A DNA stretch of 64,000 bases from Pseudeuparius sepicola (taxonomy: Eukaryota; Arthropoda; Insecta; Coleoptera; Anthribidae), in NCBI GenBank assembly GCA_963920635.1, contig OY987302.1, forward strand, positions 27,317,278 through 27,381,277. Reading direction: 5' to 3'. The position numbers were made by a program, and so were the translations under genes. Below, in pieces: positions 23,451 through 36,085 of the stretch. Under the pieces are notes generated by a model. The model saw only the letters and a program-made list of their open reading frames with translations. It did no database searches and was not told the DNA's origin. Position 1 is the first letter of the stretch, and every line of letters begins with the position of its first letter.

Positions 23451-24523
23451 AAGGTTTGTTCCAACAGGACCAATAACCGTTCTCAAGCACGTTCAGCGCA
23501 TGCGCACTACCCCACTGGCTGTTCCAACTGAATTATGTACCTACCGACACGGGACGATACACGCACTGTTCCAGCCGATTTATGGATCATTTGTGTATCG
23601 TCCTTGTACGATAAAAACGGTCCCTGGTCTAAAGTAATAACCGCGTGTACTGACATGCGCAGTGTATAGTCATGTGACAGAGATAAACAATAACCTCATA
23701 TTTTTGTTTTTACGTAGATGGTTTTAAATCGATGGCTGGGATCGTGTTTTTTATTTCTTGTTGGTTTTTGGCTTGTTGGGTAGGGCGGGGAATCGTTGAA
23801 CAATAATTTTTTAGAGTAAAGAGTGAGGTTAGCCCACCGAACATTCGGTTAGCCACATATTAAACACGCAGGTTAGGTGCGGTCACAAAACGTGATTTGG
23901 TCGATTTGATTCACAATCCGTTCCATCTGAAATTTTCTTTGGGATCGCACATGAACGGTGCAAAACTAGCGCATGCGTTCTTTAAGGGTTATCATCTAGT
24001 TCATGTACAGTTCTGTGACCGTACGTAAATTCGAGTTGGAACAAATGATCCCAAAGAAAATTTCAGATGGAACGGATTGTGAATCAAATCGACCAAATCA
24101 TATTTGTGACCGCACCTAACCTGCGTGTTTAATATGTGGCTAACCGAATGTTCGGTGGGCTAACCTCACTCTTCACTCTAAAAAATTGTTCAACGATTCC
24201 CCGCCCTACTCAACAAGAAATAAAAAACACGATCCCAGCCATCGATTTAAAACTATCTACGTAAAAACAAAAATATGAGGTTAATGTTTATCTCTGTCAC
24301 ACGACCATACACTGCGCATGTCAGTACACGCGGTTATTGCTTTAGACCAGGCACCGTTTTTATCGTACAAGGACGATACACAAATGATCCATAAATCGGC
24401 TGGAACAGTGCGTGTATCGTCCCGTGTCGGTAGGTACATAATTCAGTTGGAACAGCCAGTGGGGTAGTGCGCATGCGCTGAACGTGCTTGAGAACGGTTA
24501 TTGGCCCTGTTGGAACAAACCTT
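23451..24523. mobile_element. 1.07 kb fold-back element with ~490-bp arms
   Basis: The arms 23451-23946 and 24047-24523 are nearly identical inverted copies starting AAGGTTTGTTCCAACAGG; a 100-bp loop separates them. Similar peptides can be translated from both arms, but these are mirror images, not genes. High arm identity implies recent formation or gene conversion. Repeated variants of GTTGGAACA within the arms and loop may be binding sites. The superfamily is not recognised. Confidence 0.85.
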
Positions 24524-25329
24524 GTATGTACAGTTAGTTGCCTAGCTAGGAAGTTATGAAATGACGAACGGGGCAACGCGGAGCAGTCGAAAAAACGTTT
24601 CATAGACTCGACCGGGCCGATACGTCGCTTAATTCATACCGCCGAGGCTTCAGAACAATAAATCCTTTATCTATGCTTCAGAAGAGGTTAGATGGTGGAC
24701 AAGAATTCATCAGAGGAGCTCCGGGGGTATTAAGGGAGACGGCTTGTGGTGTCGCGGTAATGAGCTTTCCGCGAGAGTAGGAACCGGTCCGGATACGAGC
24801 TAAGGTAAGGGGAATCTAATAGCGCTGCATCTGTACAGATTCAAATCGATTGTTATTTATGTATTTTTTAAATTTGTTTGAGTAAAAAGGTATTTTCACC
24901 GTTCCTAAATCAACGGCAACACCGCGGAAAATCACTTCAGCTGTCAGTACCTTCAGAAGCCAAATTGGATGAAGTCATTAAAGGCGGCGATTTAGAGGGA
25001 AAATAGGGGTCTTTACCCGTTTTTTTAAAGATCGTAAAAAAAATCTAAAAATATTTTTCTATGTTTTCTTAAGCCATCCTGCGCACGTGGTAAAATTTTT
25101 TGTACTAAGTCATAGTTAACCCTGTATAAGTATCTTAGTTTTGGCTAAAAGTAAGTAAGGTACCCCCCTCCCGTAATTTTTATTTTTCTCTTCATACATA
25201 CCTAATGTTTGTTGATCGGAGACATTGTCATATTATGTGTCTATACAATTTTTCTTTTTTATTTTAAATCATACCCTGCATTTTTTAGGATTTATTCGTT
25301 TACACCCTGTATAATATTGTGTGAATAAT

Positions 25330-27665
25330 AATGAGTTTTCCACTTTTGGAGGCTATCTCCCTTATTTTTAGAGATACAGACTTGCGTTTTCGCGACACCG
25401 TGCTACTTTTTTATGAAATGAAAGGTGCCTCAAACAAAATTTTCATAGCCACCTTCGTTTTTAAGATATACAGGGCAAAATTGAAAATTGGCCGTTTTTG
25501 GCCATCCCCTGTACCTGAGTTACCATATAGGAAAAGTAGAAAGAGAATTTGTATAAAATTCCAGTGGCGTAGTCAGATTTTTGCTAGCTTTATCCATTTT
25601 GGAGATATAAAGCAAACTTATGTTTTTTAAATGGAACACCCTGTATTTGTATAGATATTTGACTTTATAGTAGGCCATGGCGCTGTTGACATAAAACAAT
25701 ATTATATTTTGATGCTGGTGACCTGTCATCACGCTGGTAAAGACTATAAAACTATGCTTTCTTTTGTAAAAAATGCCTAAAATGAGAGTTTATCATCATT
25801 TTGAAAAGTATGATATCGTTGCACCCAAAGATGATAATGTTAGTTTGCGATATAGAGTCGAATGAAAACTCTCGTGAAGCCGGCGAACTATATTTTAACA
25901 CCTACTACATTGTTAATTCAATTATTATATTATTTTATTATCGCCTCATTTGTCTGTTTTCTGTTTTTATAAAAAGATTTATTTTAGATATCCGGAGAGA
26001 AGGCAACCTTTTCCAAATAGATTTTCTATCATAAAACATAAGTTATTTAATATTATTGAGAAGTGAAAAATGAAAAATATTTAATATTGAGAAAGAAGTT
26101 CAACCGATATTAAAAAAAAACATAAACTCAAACCCTGTGAAATAAAGAATTTATATCCTAGAGATACTGAACGTCGTCTACTTTTCTTCAATTGGTATTT
26201 GCAGCAAATTCAATTAAATATCAATTTTTCCAGATCGGTGATATTTATTTATTTAAACAAGTAATCTACATCGATTACAATCAATGCAATATATAGATAA
26301 GTGCCGATCGCAAGACATCCCGCCCGCCGCAAGAATATACATGAAATTAATAATAATAATACAAAATAGAAAATACAAAACAATAATACAAAATGCATAT
26401 ACGAGAAAGAACATGACCAAAAGGAAAGAAAAGAAAAACAAAACTCGCGGAGCCATCAACGCTCTAGACAAGTTTGATTTCTCAAGTACAGGTATTTCCA
26501 ATAGGCAAAATGCTAGAACTTGGCATCAAGAAAACCCCCATAATATATTTGAGCGAGAATGACAGGGTAGATTCGGCTTAAACGTCGCATGCTTCATTTT
26601 GGGGCGACAAATAACTTTTCGAATTTATTAAGGGAATCTTTCAGCTGAACGCTACCTGAATATTTTGCAAGGAGTTATACCAGAATTGCTAGACTACATT
26701 CCCTTGGGCCACTTAAATAATATTTAGTTTCAGCAGGACGGAGCACGTGCTCACATAATGCACGGACAATACGTAATTTTTTTGAAAATTATTTCCATGA
26801 AAAATTGATACGAACTAATGGACCCATAAGGTGGCCACCTTTACATTCTTGATTTCTCTTTGTGAGGTTATTTACAAAATATAGTTTATAGCAATCAACA
26901 GCACAACGTAGAAGAACTACGTGAGGCTACCACGCTCGCATTACAAAGTCTTCAGAGACGATCAATAATAGTTTTAAATGCACTACGGCGAATAAAAAAA
27001 AAATTGCGAATTTTGTGTTAGAGAAAACGGTAATCATTTTGAGAAACATAATTTGTAATATTTATTAAAAAAGACCGGCCAGTATGTTTTATAGAAAAAG
27101 TTGAATTATTTTTGTTGTTCCTGTATTTATGTACCATTATAATAATATACTAATGTTATTATGGTTATGATGATACTTATTGTTCCTTTATTTCATGGCC
27201 TACTGTAAAGTCACGCATAAAATTTGAGAAAATTGCAATTAATTCGTTTATTGTTTAAAATAAGTATATACCTAATATTATAATATATTTCTAAAAAGCT
27301 GTAAACAAGCCGAATTCAAATATCTATACAAATATAGGGTATTCTGCTTAGTTTGCTTTATCTCTGAAATGGATAAAGATAACAAAAATTTGACTACGCC
27401 ACTGGATTCTACAGAAAAAGCTATAAAAAATCGCATTTCTACTTTTCCTATATGTGAAAAGGTAACTGAGGTACAGTACAGGGGACAGCCAAAAACTGCC
27501 AATTTTCAAATTCGCCGTGTCTTAACAACGAAGGTGGCTATGAAAATTTTGCTCGAGGCATCTTTAGTTCCATAAAAAAGTGGCACAGTGTCGGGAAAAC
27601 CGCAAGTCTTTATCTTTAAAAATATGGGAGCCTGCAAAAGTGTCTAAAACGGGCCACCCTGTACA
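25330..27665 (+). mobile_element. Degenerate mariner-type element with ~350-bp TIRs
   Basis: The block 25330-25680 recurs inverted at about 27290-27665, including GGCCATCCCCTGTACCTGAG (and variant) and TGACTACGCCACTGG. The match continues with CCTACTGTAAAGTCA near 27198. The right outer end is GGCCACCCTGTAC. Between the arms lies a plus-strand transposase relic, so this was once an autonomous element. Confidence 0.75.
26440..27045 (+). pseudogene. Mariner-type transposase relic, C-terminal half
   Basis: With frameshifts and stops, the stretch shows TWHQENPHNIFE (the family WSDENP region), GNLSAERYLNILQGVIPELL, the second catalytic Asp in FQQDGARAH, a broken RWPPLHS in place of RWPPRSPD, and a tail NQQHNVEELREATTLALQSL. 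The order matches the other two mariner transposases in this window. The third catalytic segment is destroyed. Confidence 0.8.
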
Positions 27666-27669
27666 TTAT

Positions 27670-28248
27670 GTCGTACAAGCAGATGAAGGTAAGTGAAAAC
27701 ACGACGACATTTTTTGCCTTACTTTTTTCCCGTCTACTAGATTACCATCCAAGTTATTAATTTCTCATGAAGTATATTATTAAATGTCCATTGGGTTAAT
27801 GCGTAGATGGTTGTGTGTGGCAATTTATACAGGAAACAGTTGATCCTTTATAATGAAATGATACTCGTGTGTCGAGGGTTATTTAATATAATGTCGAGTT
27901 TTGTTCGCTTTAATCGACAAACCTGCTGCTGTTCGATATCATTATATCTGTCATTACCCGTACAAAATATTGTACTCGTTCTGATTTGTATTTTATTTGT
28001 AGCTGTCGTGAAATGTGGTGAACTTGAAGAAGTTACTGTTGTGTAACAGATACATTGTGGGTGAATCTTTATATTGTTTTTCCTTGGTTACCTTTGGCCA
28101 GTTAGTGATTATTTGCGGGCAGGTATAATATGTTGATTTTCTACCGTTTTTTACCTACAAAATATTAATATAAAGCCTATACGTACCTAAGAGTTGAATT
28201 AGTCAACGCTATAATAAGGCACAAAATCGTTTGTTTACATTTACAGGG
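27670..28248. other. No gene seen
   Basis: AT-rich. One frame of 79 codons (27807-28046) is hydrophobic but resembles nothing I know. Confidence 0.35.
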
Positions 28249-28720
28249 TACAACCGCCTATATTTTGGGCCAAAATATGAGGATTGAGGCCAATACGCCT
28301 TATATAGAAATGTTGTTTGTTTAAGAGATCCGCCGTTGAAGTTTTTTTTGACATAATCAAGCTGCTGAACTGAAATTTGGCACTGCTATGTTTATGAGGA
28401 TGGAGAATAAGCTGAAAATGTGAATTTCTACGTATCTCACAGAGGGCGCCACTTGCGCTGTTTTCGGATCGTGCTTTTAGTCGTAACTTTTTTGAGGTTA
28501 TCTTTTTGGTCCTGCAGGTCTATCACTTTAGTGCATCTTTTCATTCTGCAACAAAGAGGTACTCTTGCTTCATAACGATCAAATCAACCGTTTGCGTTGA
28601 AATTACCAAAAACGTGCCCCAAAACACCTGTTGACCCCAATATTTGAAAAATAAAATTTTTACCTACTGCTTTAAATTTACGGGGTGCTTTCATATCAAA
28701 TGGGGCACCCTTTGTATATA
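28249..28720 (+). repeat. Solo copy of the 41292-type MITE
   Basis: The segment runs from ACAGGGTACAACCGCC to GGGGCACCCTTTGTATA. It shares with the fold-back at 41292 the words AATCAAGCTGCTGAACTGAA, GAGGGCGCCACTTGCGCTGT and GTTATCTTTTTGGTCCTGC, in the same order. Only one arm is present. Confidence 0.75.
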
Positions 28721-30175
28721 TATGATGAAGTGTTCCGAAAATTCAATAATTTACAGCGTGTTCCATTAAAAAAACAACAGTTCGGTTCGTCCAGCTTTTA
28801 ATGAACAATCTGTGTCGACAAAACCATGGAGATTATGGAGAAGCAGTCCAAAAAAATCCTAAAAATATGTATACAATTTTTTCCTTAACTCGGGGAGGGG
28901 GGGTTAAATGTTTAAATGCTATGTGGATCACCCTGTACATTATCGAATTAGTACGTACTTTTCGTAATGTGCCAAAACTGTTATTACTAGGTAATTAATT
29001 ATTTATTATATGGACAGCATTCTGGTGTCCGTTTCGCTGATCTAGTATTTTTAAAGTATTTTAACACCATTTAGATCACAATGCAGACATATTAATGGCT
29101 GTGTGCTATCGGTACCTTTCAATCTACCTAAACATAACACCTGCTCGGTTCTCAATAGAAAAACATCCCGATGCCATCAGAGTCAAGTGGATTTACAGGT
29201 GGTATTGAAAAAAGGGCGATACCTATACTAGCAAATCGATTACCCACACGCCCTTTCATCCTGACAGGCGGAAGAACGGCCTTTTTGTAAAACTACCTAC
29301 GATGCTTCGGAACAGAAATGGGTAGGCACCCTCTGAAATCTGCCGATTATAATTTTTTGTCAGGTTTCTCACACCTTTATTGAAGAGGAAAGTTGATTTC
29401 TAGTATAAACCTATGTACGGGGTGGGTTAAAATGGACACTTTTAAAGGGATACTCCTATTTTTAACGGAGATAGACGAAAACTGATATCGGTGTTTGAGG
29501 CTCATTTTCTATGATAAACTTAATGGCGAAAACTGAAAATCGGTATCATCCGTCACCGTTCTTGAGTTAAAAGTGGCCGAACTTTTTTCTGGTTGAAAAA
29601 TTTTTTGTTTCTGTAAAACATTCCTAAAGCACTTTCTTACGTAAAATCCAATATATTGCTACTAAATATTTTTCAAGTCAATGGTTTAAGAGTTACCGAT
29701 GAATTTTTTTTTAAATGAAACACCCTGTATATTTTTGCATTTTTTAATAGAGCAAAAAATTACCATTCCAAAAATATATAACACATAATGATTTACTTAA
29801 GTAGTTATCAATAATTACTAATAGCTTTTATGATTTCATGTGTATAATTGGAAGCGCGCCCTTTGAACAAGTAGGTACCTAGGCTTTGGACCGTGAGACA
29901 ATGAAACAATCGTGGAAAAATATTTACTGTTACTTGCCAAATTTTCTGTTAAGCTGTTTAGGCAGTGTAAATATTTTTCTATTTTTGTGTAATTTATAAA
30001 CTTTATAGCATACCTACAATGAAATTTGAAAGTTATGAACAATGTGATATATAATAATAGTCTGTTTTATACAATCCGAGGAAAATTGAACTGGAAATTT
30101 GACAGGTAACAGTAATAGTAGGTATATTTCATTACGAGTCTGGAAATAAAGATTTTTCCGTGCGCGCGTGACAAA
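28721..30175. other. MITE remnants, no gene
   Basis: A unit of about 300 bp at 29419-29720 ends with AAATGAAACACCCTGTATA and resembles the other CCCTGTATA-ended repeats in general layout. A similar end occurs at 28930. No coding sequence was recognised. Confidence 0.4.
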
Positions 30176-30206
30176 TTCCCGTGTGAGGCGCAGCCGAACA
30201 CGGGAA
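30176..30206. repeat. Short hairpin with GAGGCGCAGCCGA loop
   Basis: TTCCCGTGT and ACACGGGAA form a perfect 9-bp stem around the loop GAGGCGCAGCCGA. Its loop resembles the apex of the hairpins at 33212, 37466 and 59953. Confidence 0.75.
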
Positions 30207-31081
30207 GTCATTCTAGAAACTGATTGAAGCTCTATAGAGAAAACAATGGAAACTAAAAGGAAATGGGGCTTTGGGGGCCTCAGGCTAACAAAGATGTGAC
30301 GGAAAATGCCTCTAAATTAAAAATAAAAATTTTAAAACTGCAAGTAGAATACCGAGACTTAAAATTTAACTGCGAAATATTTGAGTAGGTTAGAAAACAG
30401 TGCAGACATGTTCATTGAAAGCTGATATAACAACTATCGAGGCATTTTTAAATAATAAAAGATAAGTATTTCTTACGTCTTTCTTCCTGATAAGTATTTC
30501 GTATTTCTTCCTTTTTAGTAAGCCTCCCTCATTGTGTGGTTAAATTTTTTTATATCATGACTGAATCACCCTGTAGATAGGTACTAAAGTCTTAACTTGC
30601 GATTTACCCTTTAAATATCGAAACTATCGTTTGACAAATCTCCACCTTTATACCACAGTCTGAAGTTAGCGTTGTTATCAACAGTGTATAATAGCTTTAA
30701 ATTCCACTAGTGCGCAATGTATTCCAAATAGAGCGTTGACTGGCAAAGCCACCCATTTCGTAGAACTGTCAGCTATGAGAAAAGAGACAAAATTGTGGAT
30801 AGGTCGTGAACAAATATAATTTTTATAACTGTATATGTAGGTGTAGAGATACGAAATGCTCCAGCATTTATATTTTGCATTTATATTTTGAGCAAGAACG
30901 AAGGGGTATACAAACGAGAATAAACGGCATAGATAGGTATTATATTGTTGCAAAATGATCAGCTCTTTTCAGAGGTAAATACAAATTTGCTGCACAATGT
31001 TTTTTCAAAAAATTATGAAACCCGAGCACGTGCCTAAAATGTCCAAGAATATTTCCAAAGAACTCAGAATGACAAAATAGC

Positions 31082-31133
31082 GTTTTCAGCTTGCAGTGCG
31101 CTTGTGTGTTTTCAGCTTGCAGTGCGCTTGTGT
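31082..31133 (+). repeat. 26-bp tandem duplication
   Basis: A perfect 26-bp unit beginning GTTTTCAGCTTGCAGTGCGC occurs twice in direct succession. Confidence 0.95.
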
Positions 31134-31286
31134 CTCCGTCTTTCAATAAAATGCCAGTGACAATAATGAATAGGAGTGAGAGTGAAGTACTTGTTTACCG
31201 CAGGGTGCGAGAGCAAGCAACTAGTAAATCGTAGGTCCCGGGTTATAGTCCCACTACTAAACAAACAGATCGACAAAATCCAACCG

Positions 31287-31357
31287 ATCAGCGTAGTGTT
31301 GTGGTAGAACGCTCGCCTAGCAAGCAAGAAGTCCCGGGTTCATAACCCGGCGCTGAC
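31287..31357 (+). tRNA. tRNA-Ala(AGC)-like sequence, probably a SINE head
   Basis: Acceptor ATCAGCG/CGCTGAC pairs at six of seven positions, the anticodon arm CTCGC-CTAGCAA-GCAAG has one mismatch and anticodon AGC at 31319-31321, and the T-stem CCGGG/CCCGG is perfect around TTCATAA. The B box is non-consensus. The downstream 80 bp (31362-31440) recur at 31694-31775, and AAACAAACAGA-C words precede both, so this is probably a tRNA-derived SINE or a duplicated pseudogene. Confidence 0.5.
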
Positions 31358-31361
31358 AGAA

Positions 31362-31775
31362 AATCCTTTCTAATTTTTCTGCTACAATGTCTAATTTCCT
31401 TTCTTTCATGTTCAGTGGTTTACGTCATTTACGTATGAAAGTTCTTCTCCATTTCCCTTTACATTTTGACTTTCAAGATGCATGTTGGTACAACAGTAGG
31501 TATCTAACGTCTAGGTTGTGCCTATTAAGTGTGGTGTGTTTCAGAAGAATTGGAAAGTAGTTTCTGTAGTACGGCGCAAGCGATGGCTTCTCCGTTCAGC
31601 TATTAAACAAACAGACCTACAAAATGAATTTAGGTAGATAGATGTATAGACAGATGATGAAAATAGATGATGATGAATGATGATAAAATATTTACTGAAA
31701 ATCCATTTTAATTTTTCTGAGATAATGTCTAATTTCCTTCCTTTCATACTCATATTCATTTCTTTACGTCCATTT
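31362..31775 (+). repeat. Repeated SINE-like tail
   Basis: The block GAAAATCC-TTT-TAATTTTTCTG followed by AATGTCTAATTTCCTT and CTTTCAT occurs at 31362-31440 and again at 31694-31775. The second copy is preceded by a decayed tRNA-like region (31510-31610). Confidence 0.6.
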
Positions 31776-33211
31776 TAATTTTCCCACACAAAGCCCAACT
31801 TTTGGTATTTCTTTTTGAAAGCAAAAATACCTATAGGCAAAAAGGCAATATTAACATTTTTTATGCAATTACCAGTTACAATTATTACAAACAAATTATG
31901 TATTGTAAGCTGTCACAAAATGATTTTCTAGATTACAAATTACATAATAACCGTCCATTTTTTTGTCATTTACACCTATTCCGACACTTAATCAGGGACA
32001 CACTATATATGTGTAGCATTTTGGAGTTTTTCCTTAGACGTGGAGGGCGCCATCAAGCCCCCTGAAGCATAGCCCTTCCTGGAAATGACTTGAACACTTA
32101 AGCACTAATACTTCTGGATTGATGTGTCAATCTGAAACAATAAAATATGCATAAAATGTTGATAACTATAGCATCGTTAATGTTTTGAAAGATCACTCGA
32201 ATCTTGAATTTGAACTTTAAACACTTTATTTATATACTTAATTGCTTATTTGACTTGCATTGAATCCCAAATAATTTGGGATGATAGAAAAATTTATTTT
32301 AAGGCGGGTTGCTTAAAAAACATAGGTCGTAAATTACTTCGATTCTAAGATACAGGGCGTTAAAAATTTCGAAAGATGTATTTACATTTTTTAGTTTTAT
32401 AAACATATATCACCATATACATTATATACAAAATTTGGCACACAAGATGTATGTATTAGATGGACATAACGATGTATAATACCAAGTTTCTGAATTAACC
32501 AGTGGTGGAGATACAGGTAATCGGTACCACTAATTTGATAAAAAAAAATAGGTCTGAATAGAATACAAAAGAATATAGAGTACTGAAAAAGCGGCAAAAA
32601 TGTTTCAAAAATTTTTTTTTAAGGTACAACCACATGTGGTCTTTACAAAATGATAGACTAGGTCCCTGGTCATCTGAAATCGGCAATTACAACATTTTTT
32701 ATTAGGGACAACATTTGTTATTGCGAAATTTGTCAAAAATCTGTCAAAACTATGTTTTATTACTTTTTCATACATACCTCGCGATATCTCCGGAACCAAT
32801 GTAGATATTAAAAACTTCTTTTTTTTTAATCGATAGAGGAAATGTGGGCGAAGGTAACGGCGGTAATTACGTTAGTATGAAAATCTTAGTTTTTTTGTGA
32901 AACTAGAAAAACTTTAATATTTACTTTTTTTGCAGCGCTATTTTCAGTAAGCGAGAAATTTTTTTGTTTTAAGAAATTTTGCTATACTATCTGCGTATGA
33001 AATAAGGCCAAAACTTCAAAAAAGTTTTTAAAAAAGAATCATTATTCTAAGTCATATAGTTTTCGAGTTATAATCAGTTAAATTTGAAAGTTTCCGCGCC
33101 TCCCACTAAGAATCTCGTACTAACTGCAATCCGCGGCCGCCAGCCGTGCGGCTAGCCGTAAATAATACAAAAATTCAGCTTCAGGATAAAAAATAGTATA
33201 TTATATACTTA

Positions 33212-33310
33212 GGTTGAGAAGTGAGCATATTATATCGCATATTATATCCTTCGGCGCTACGCGCCTCAGGATATAAAAATGCTCGGAAAATAATGGCCTT
33301 CTCAACCGAT
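33212..33310. repeat. Long hairpin with TTCGGCG...GCGCCTC apex
   Basis: GGTTGAGAAG at the left pairs with CTTCTCAACC at the right; inside, GAGCATATTATAT pairs loosely with ATATAAAAATGCTC, and the apex reads ATCCTTCGGCGCTACGCGCC followed by TCAGGAT. The GC-rich apex stands out in AT-rich surroundings. Confidence 0.65.
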
Positions 33311-33371
33311 ATGTATATTACTTCTCATTAGAGGAATGAGGTAAATAATGGTGATTTTTCAGGTTAGTAGT

Positions 33372-33432
33372 AAAAAAAAGATGTTACAGTAGATGCTCAA
33401 AATGATGTCATATACTGTAACATCTTTTTTTT
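33372..33432. repeat. 20-bp stem hairpin
   Basis: AAAAAAAAGATGTTACAGTA is followed after about 21 bases by its exact reverse complement TACTGTAACATCTTTTTTTT. This could be a tiny fold-back or the end of an element. Confidence 0.9.
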
Positions 33433-35480
33433 TCTGAAGCTTAATTGTTGTTTCCTGAGATTTTTGTTGTTTTAATGTTCAATAAAAATAATTAAATTGT
33501 TTGACGCCAGCCTACTATGAATTTTTGATGATATTTGGCATGAAATATTTTTTTGTAGAAAAAATATTGTGTTTTCGAGAAAAAATGTAGAAGGAAAACA
33601 GTTTTCTAAAGGGCTACACAAATCATATTTTTGTTATACGTAAAAATTACCCATAAAAAAGTTCGAGCAAAAAATTAATAGGGGTTGTTAGTTTTTACCC
33701 TTTTTTTAGGGCAGTGTGTAAATGAATAAACTAGCGTAAGGCGTCTTCAAGTAAGTAGATAATAACACATACCAAATTTAAAATTCAAGTAGCGCCGTTA
33801 TTGAGATGTAGGTAGGTAAATAAAAAAATACTTTTGCCACCCCGTAGACGCGAATAACTTGTCAAGGAAAGCCCAAATCGAAAAATTTTTTATGAAAGAC
33901 CCCCCTTAAAACTACCTGCCGAACACCCCTTTAAAGTATTTACTATACATTCTGACTCACCCTGTATATAAGTTTAAGCGACTTAGAAAAATAACTATTA
34001 TTTTTACCTTTTTAAATGTTGTCTAAAAGCATGATCAGTAGGACCATTGATTAGGAGGCAACTCAGAAGCTGGATTTGATTCTATTATGTCAGGTACCAT
34101 CGTAATTGATGCAAGGAAAGAACATTTCTGTTGTTGTTTCTATACAAATAAAGTGTATATTTAGATTAGATTTTATAGATCTTTTAAATCATCAATATTT
34201 TTGTATAACACATCAAATTGCCTATCTTATATATTGCATTTGTTGTGTCGCAGAGTTGCTAGTAGTTTTTTTACATATTTTTGCCCCTAAATTTACTACA
34301 ATATTGTCAATATATAGACAAAAATGTGAATTTTTACCATGTCCTAATTGTATGTATACCTATGTATATTGGTTTGTTTGGAATATATTATATGATATTT
34401 CTCAGTAAAAATGTAAGAGCAAGATCAGGACATCGGTATCAACAGATTTTACCATAATTGTATTATCTGCTTTTAGTTCTGCTAAAACGTGGAGTATCAG
34501 TCTTGTGTCAGCCTCTTCCTGACTGGTATTTAGTCTTTTCACCTCTTTTGTTCCCTAATTTTACTTACTTCGAAACAAAGTTGAGGATATTCAAAGAAAC
34601 CTACTACAATTAATGTTTCACAGTCATTTAGTAAATTTGGTACTTTATCAAAAATAAGACCTTATAAATTCTAGAAATTTTGTTTTTAATCCTTGCAATC
34701 TCGAATTTTGTAAAGTCTGCTCCATTGCCAACAAAACAAATTATGTGTAGACACACACATATAAATGTACGTAATAATACACTAACATTCATCCACAATC
34801 CACAAAAACTGTTTGTTTAAGCAGTTGAATCAAGGTTGCAGAATGCGGGACACGGAGAGAGGGAGTGTCTGCTCTCCGGCCTTTAGTAGGTAGGTACAAT
34901 AATTAAAAGCGGCTGCCGAAACTCTCAACTTTAACTGACTACAACTCGAAAACTATAAGACTTAGAATAATGATTCTTTTTTTAAAAACTTTTTTGAAGC
35001 TTTGGCCTTGTTTCGTACGCAGATAGTATAGCAAAATTTCTTAAAACAAAAAAGTTTCTCGCTTACTGAAAATTGTGCTGCAAAAAAGTAAATATTAAAG
35101 TTTTTTCTAGTTTCACAAAAAAACTAAGTTTTTCATACTAACGAAATTACCGCCGTTACCTTCGCCCACATTTCCTTTAACGATTAAAAAAAAGTTTTTA
35201 ATATCTACACTGGTTCCTGAGATATCGCGAGGTATGTATGAAAAAGTAATAAAACATAGTTTTGACAGATTTTTGACAAATTTCGCAATAACAAATGTTG
35301 TCCCTATTAAAAAAATATTGTAATTGCCGATTTCAGATGACCAGGGACATAGTCTATCATTTTGTAAAGACCACATGTGGTTGTACTTAAATAAAATAAA
35401 AAAATCGAGAAGGAAGCGACGTTTTCCCGGTTTTTCAGTCCACTAATATCATTTTTACTTTTTACTACTTATTCGATTCG

Positions 35481-35821
35481 AATAGTGCCTCTCGACATTT
35501 TTTCATATGTGTCACTGTTTCACCGCAACTTTTTGCATCAATTTTTGCAACGAAATAATTTGTAAAAAATAATTTTAGAAAATTTTTCCAGTGACGTAGA
35601 CATACGCCACAACATATTGTTAAATTATTTAGATAAATTAATTTACTTATTTGAAAATTAATCCCACACTTGCGTATGTCTATTCTATACCATTGCAAAA
35701 ATTGCTAACATTTTTTTTAAACCAAGTAATTTGCATGGCAAAGAACATTAGTCACAAAAATTGATACAAAAAAATATGGTGAAATAGTGACATATATGAA
35801 AAAATTTCGAGAGGCACTATT
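35481..35821. mobile_element. 340-bp MITE
   Basis: The left end AATAGTGCCTCTCGACATTT continues TTTCATATGTGTCACT, and the right end inverted reads AATAGTGCCTCTCGAAATTT then TTTCATATATGTCACT. About 40 bp of TIR match with three differences. It interrupts the right arm of the fold-back, as shown by continuous sequence in the left arm near 32540-32625. Confidence 0.85.
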
Positions 35822-36085
35822 TGTTTGAAATTAAATCCTCTGTCTAAAACTGATTTTCTTTTTTATTCTGTTTAGGCCTGTGCTAATTTTTTTATAAACT
35901 TAGTGGTACCGATTGCCAGTATCTCTGCCAATGGTTCATTTAGAAACTTGGTATTATACATTGTTATGTCCCCTCGAGTGTCCCCTTCATACATAACATC
36001 TTGTGTGGTTGTATCTCAGAAACGAAGAACTTTACAACCTATGTTTACACGAGCAAGTCACCTTAAAATACATTTTTCTATCACC

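Larger units (their letters stand above)
21520..25124 (-). mobile_element. 3.6 kb mariner-type element (DD41D-like) carrying a fold-back insertion
   Basis: The left end CAGGGTTAACTATCACTTAG and its inverted partner at 25124 (CAGGGTTAACTATGACTTAG) differ at one base and are flanked by TA. A minus-strand transposase relic lies at 22083-23349, and a fold-back element is inserted upstream of it at 23451-24523. GC-rich words near 21665-21720 and 24905 also appear related in inverted orientation, suggesting longer TIRs. Confidence 0.75.
32278..36085. mobile_element. 3.8 kb fold-back element, decayed
   Basis: The arms run from TGATAGAAAAAT at about 32282 inward to 33100 and, inverted, from about 36085 inward to 34905. 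Shared inverted blocks include AACCACATGTGGT at the arm middle, GGTAACGGCGGTAATTACG, and TTTCGAGTTATAATCAGTTA (variant). A MITE interrupts the right arm at 35481-35821. The 1.8 kb loop (33100-34905) contains hairpins and no recognisable gene. Confidence 0.75.

Noticed and set aside
23446..24603. Matching frames starting KRFVPTGPIT-like on both strands
   Set aside because: They are the two arms of one fold-back element; identity comes from the inverted repeat, not from a gene family.
26253..26501. 82-codon frame with a hydrophobic segment on the minus strand
   Set aside because: It is antisense to the mariner transposase relic and low in complexity.
27807..28046. 79-codon hydrophobic frame
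   Set aside because: No signal peptide pattern or family motif; AT-rich frames of this kind are common by chance.
34106..34408. 100-codon Cys- and Phe-rich frame in the fold-back loop
   Set aside because: Low-complexity AT-rich translation with no recognisable domain.
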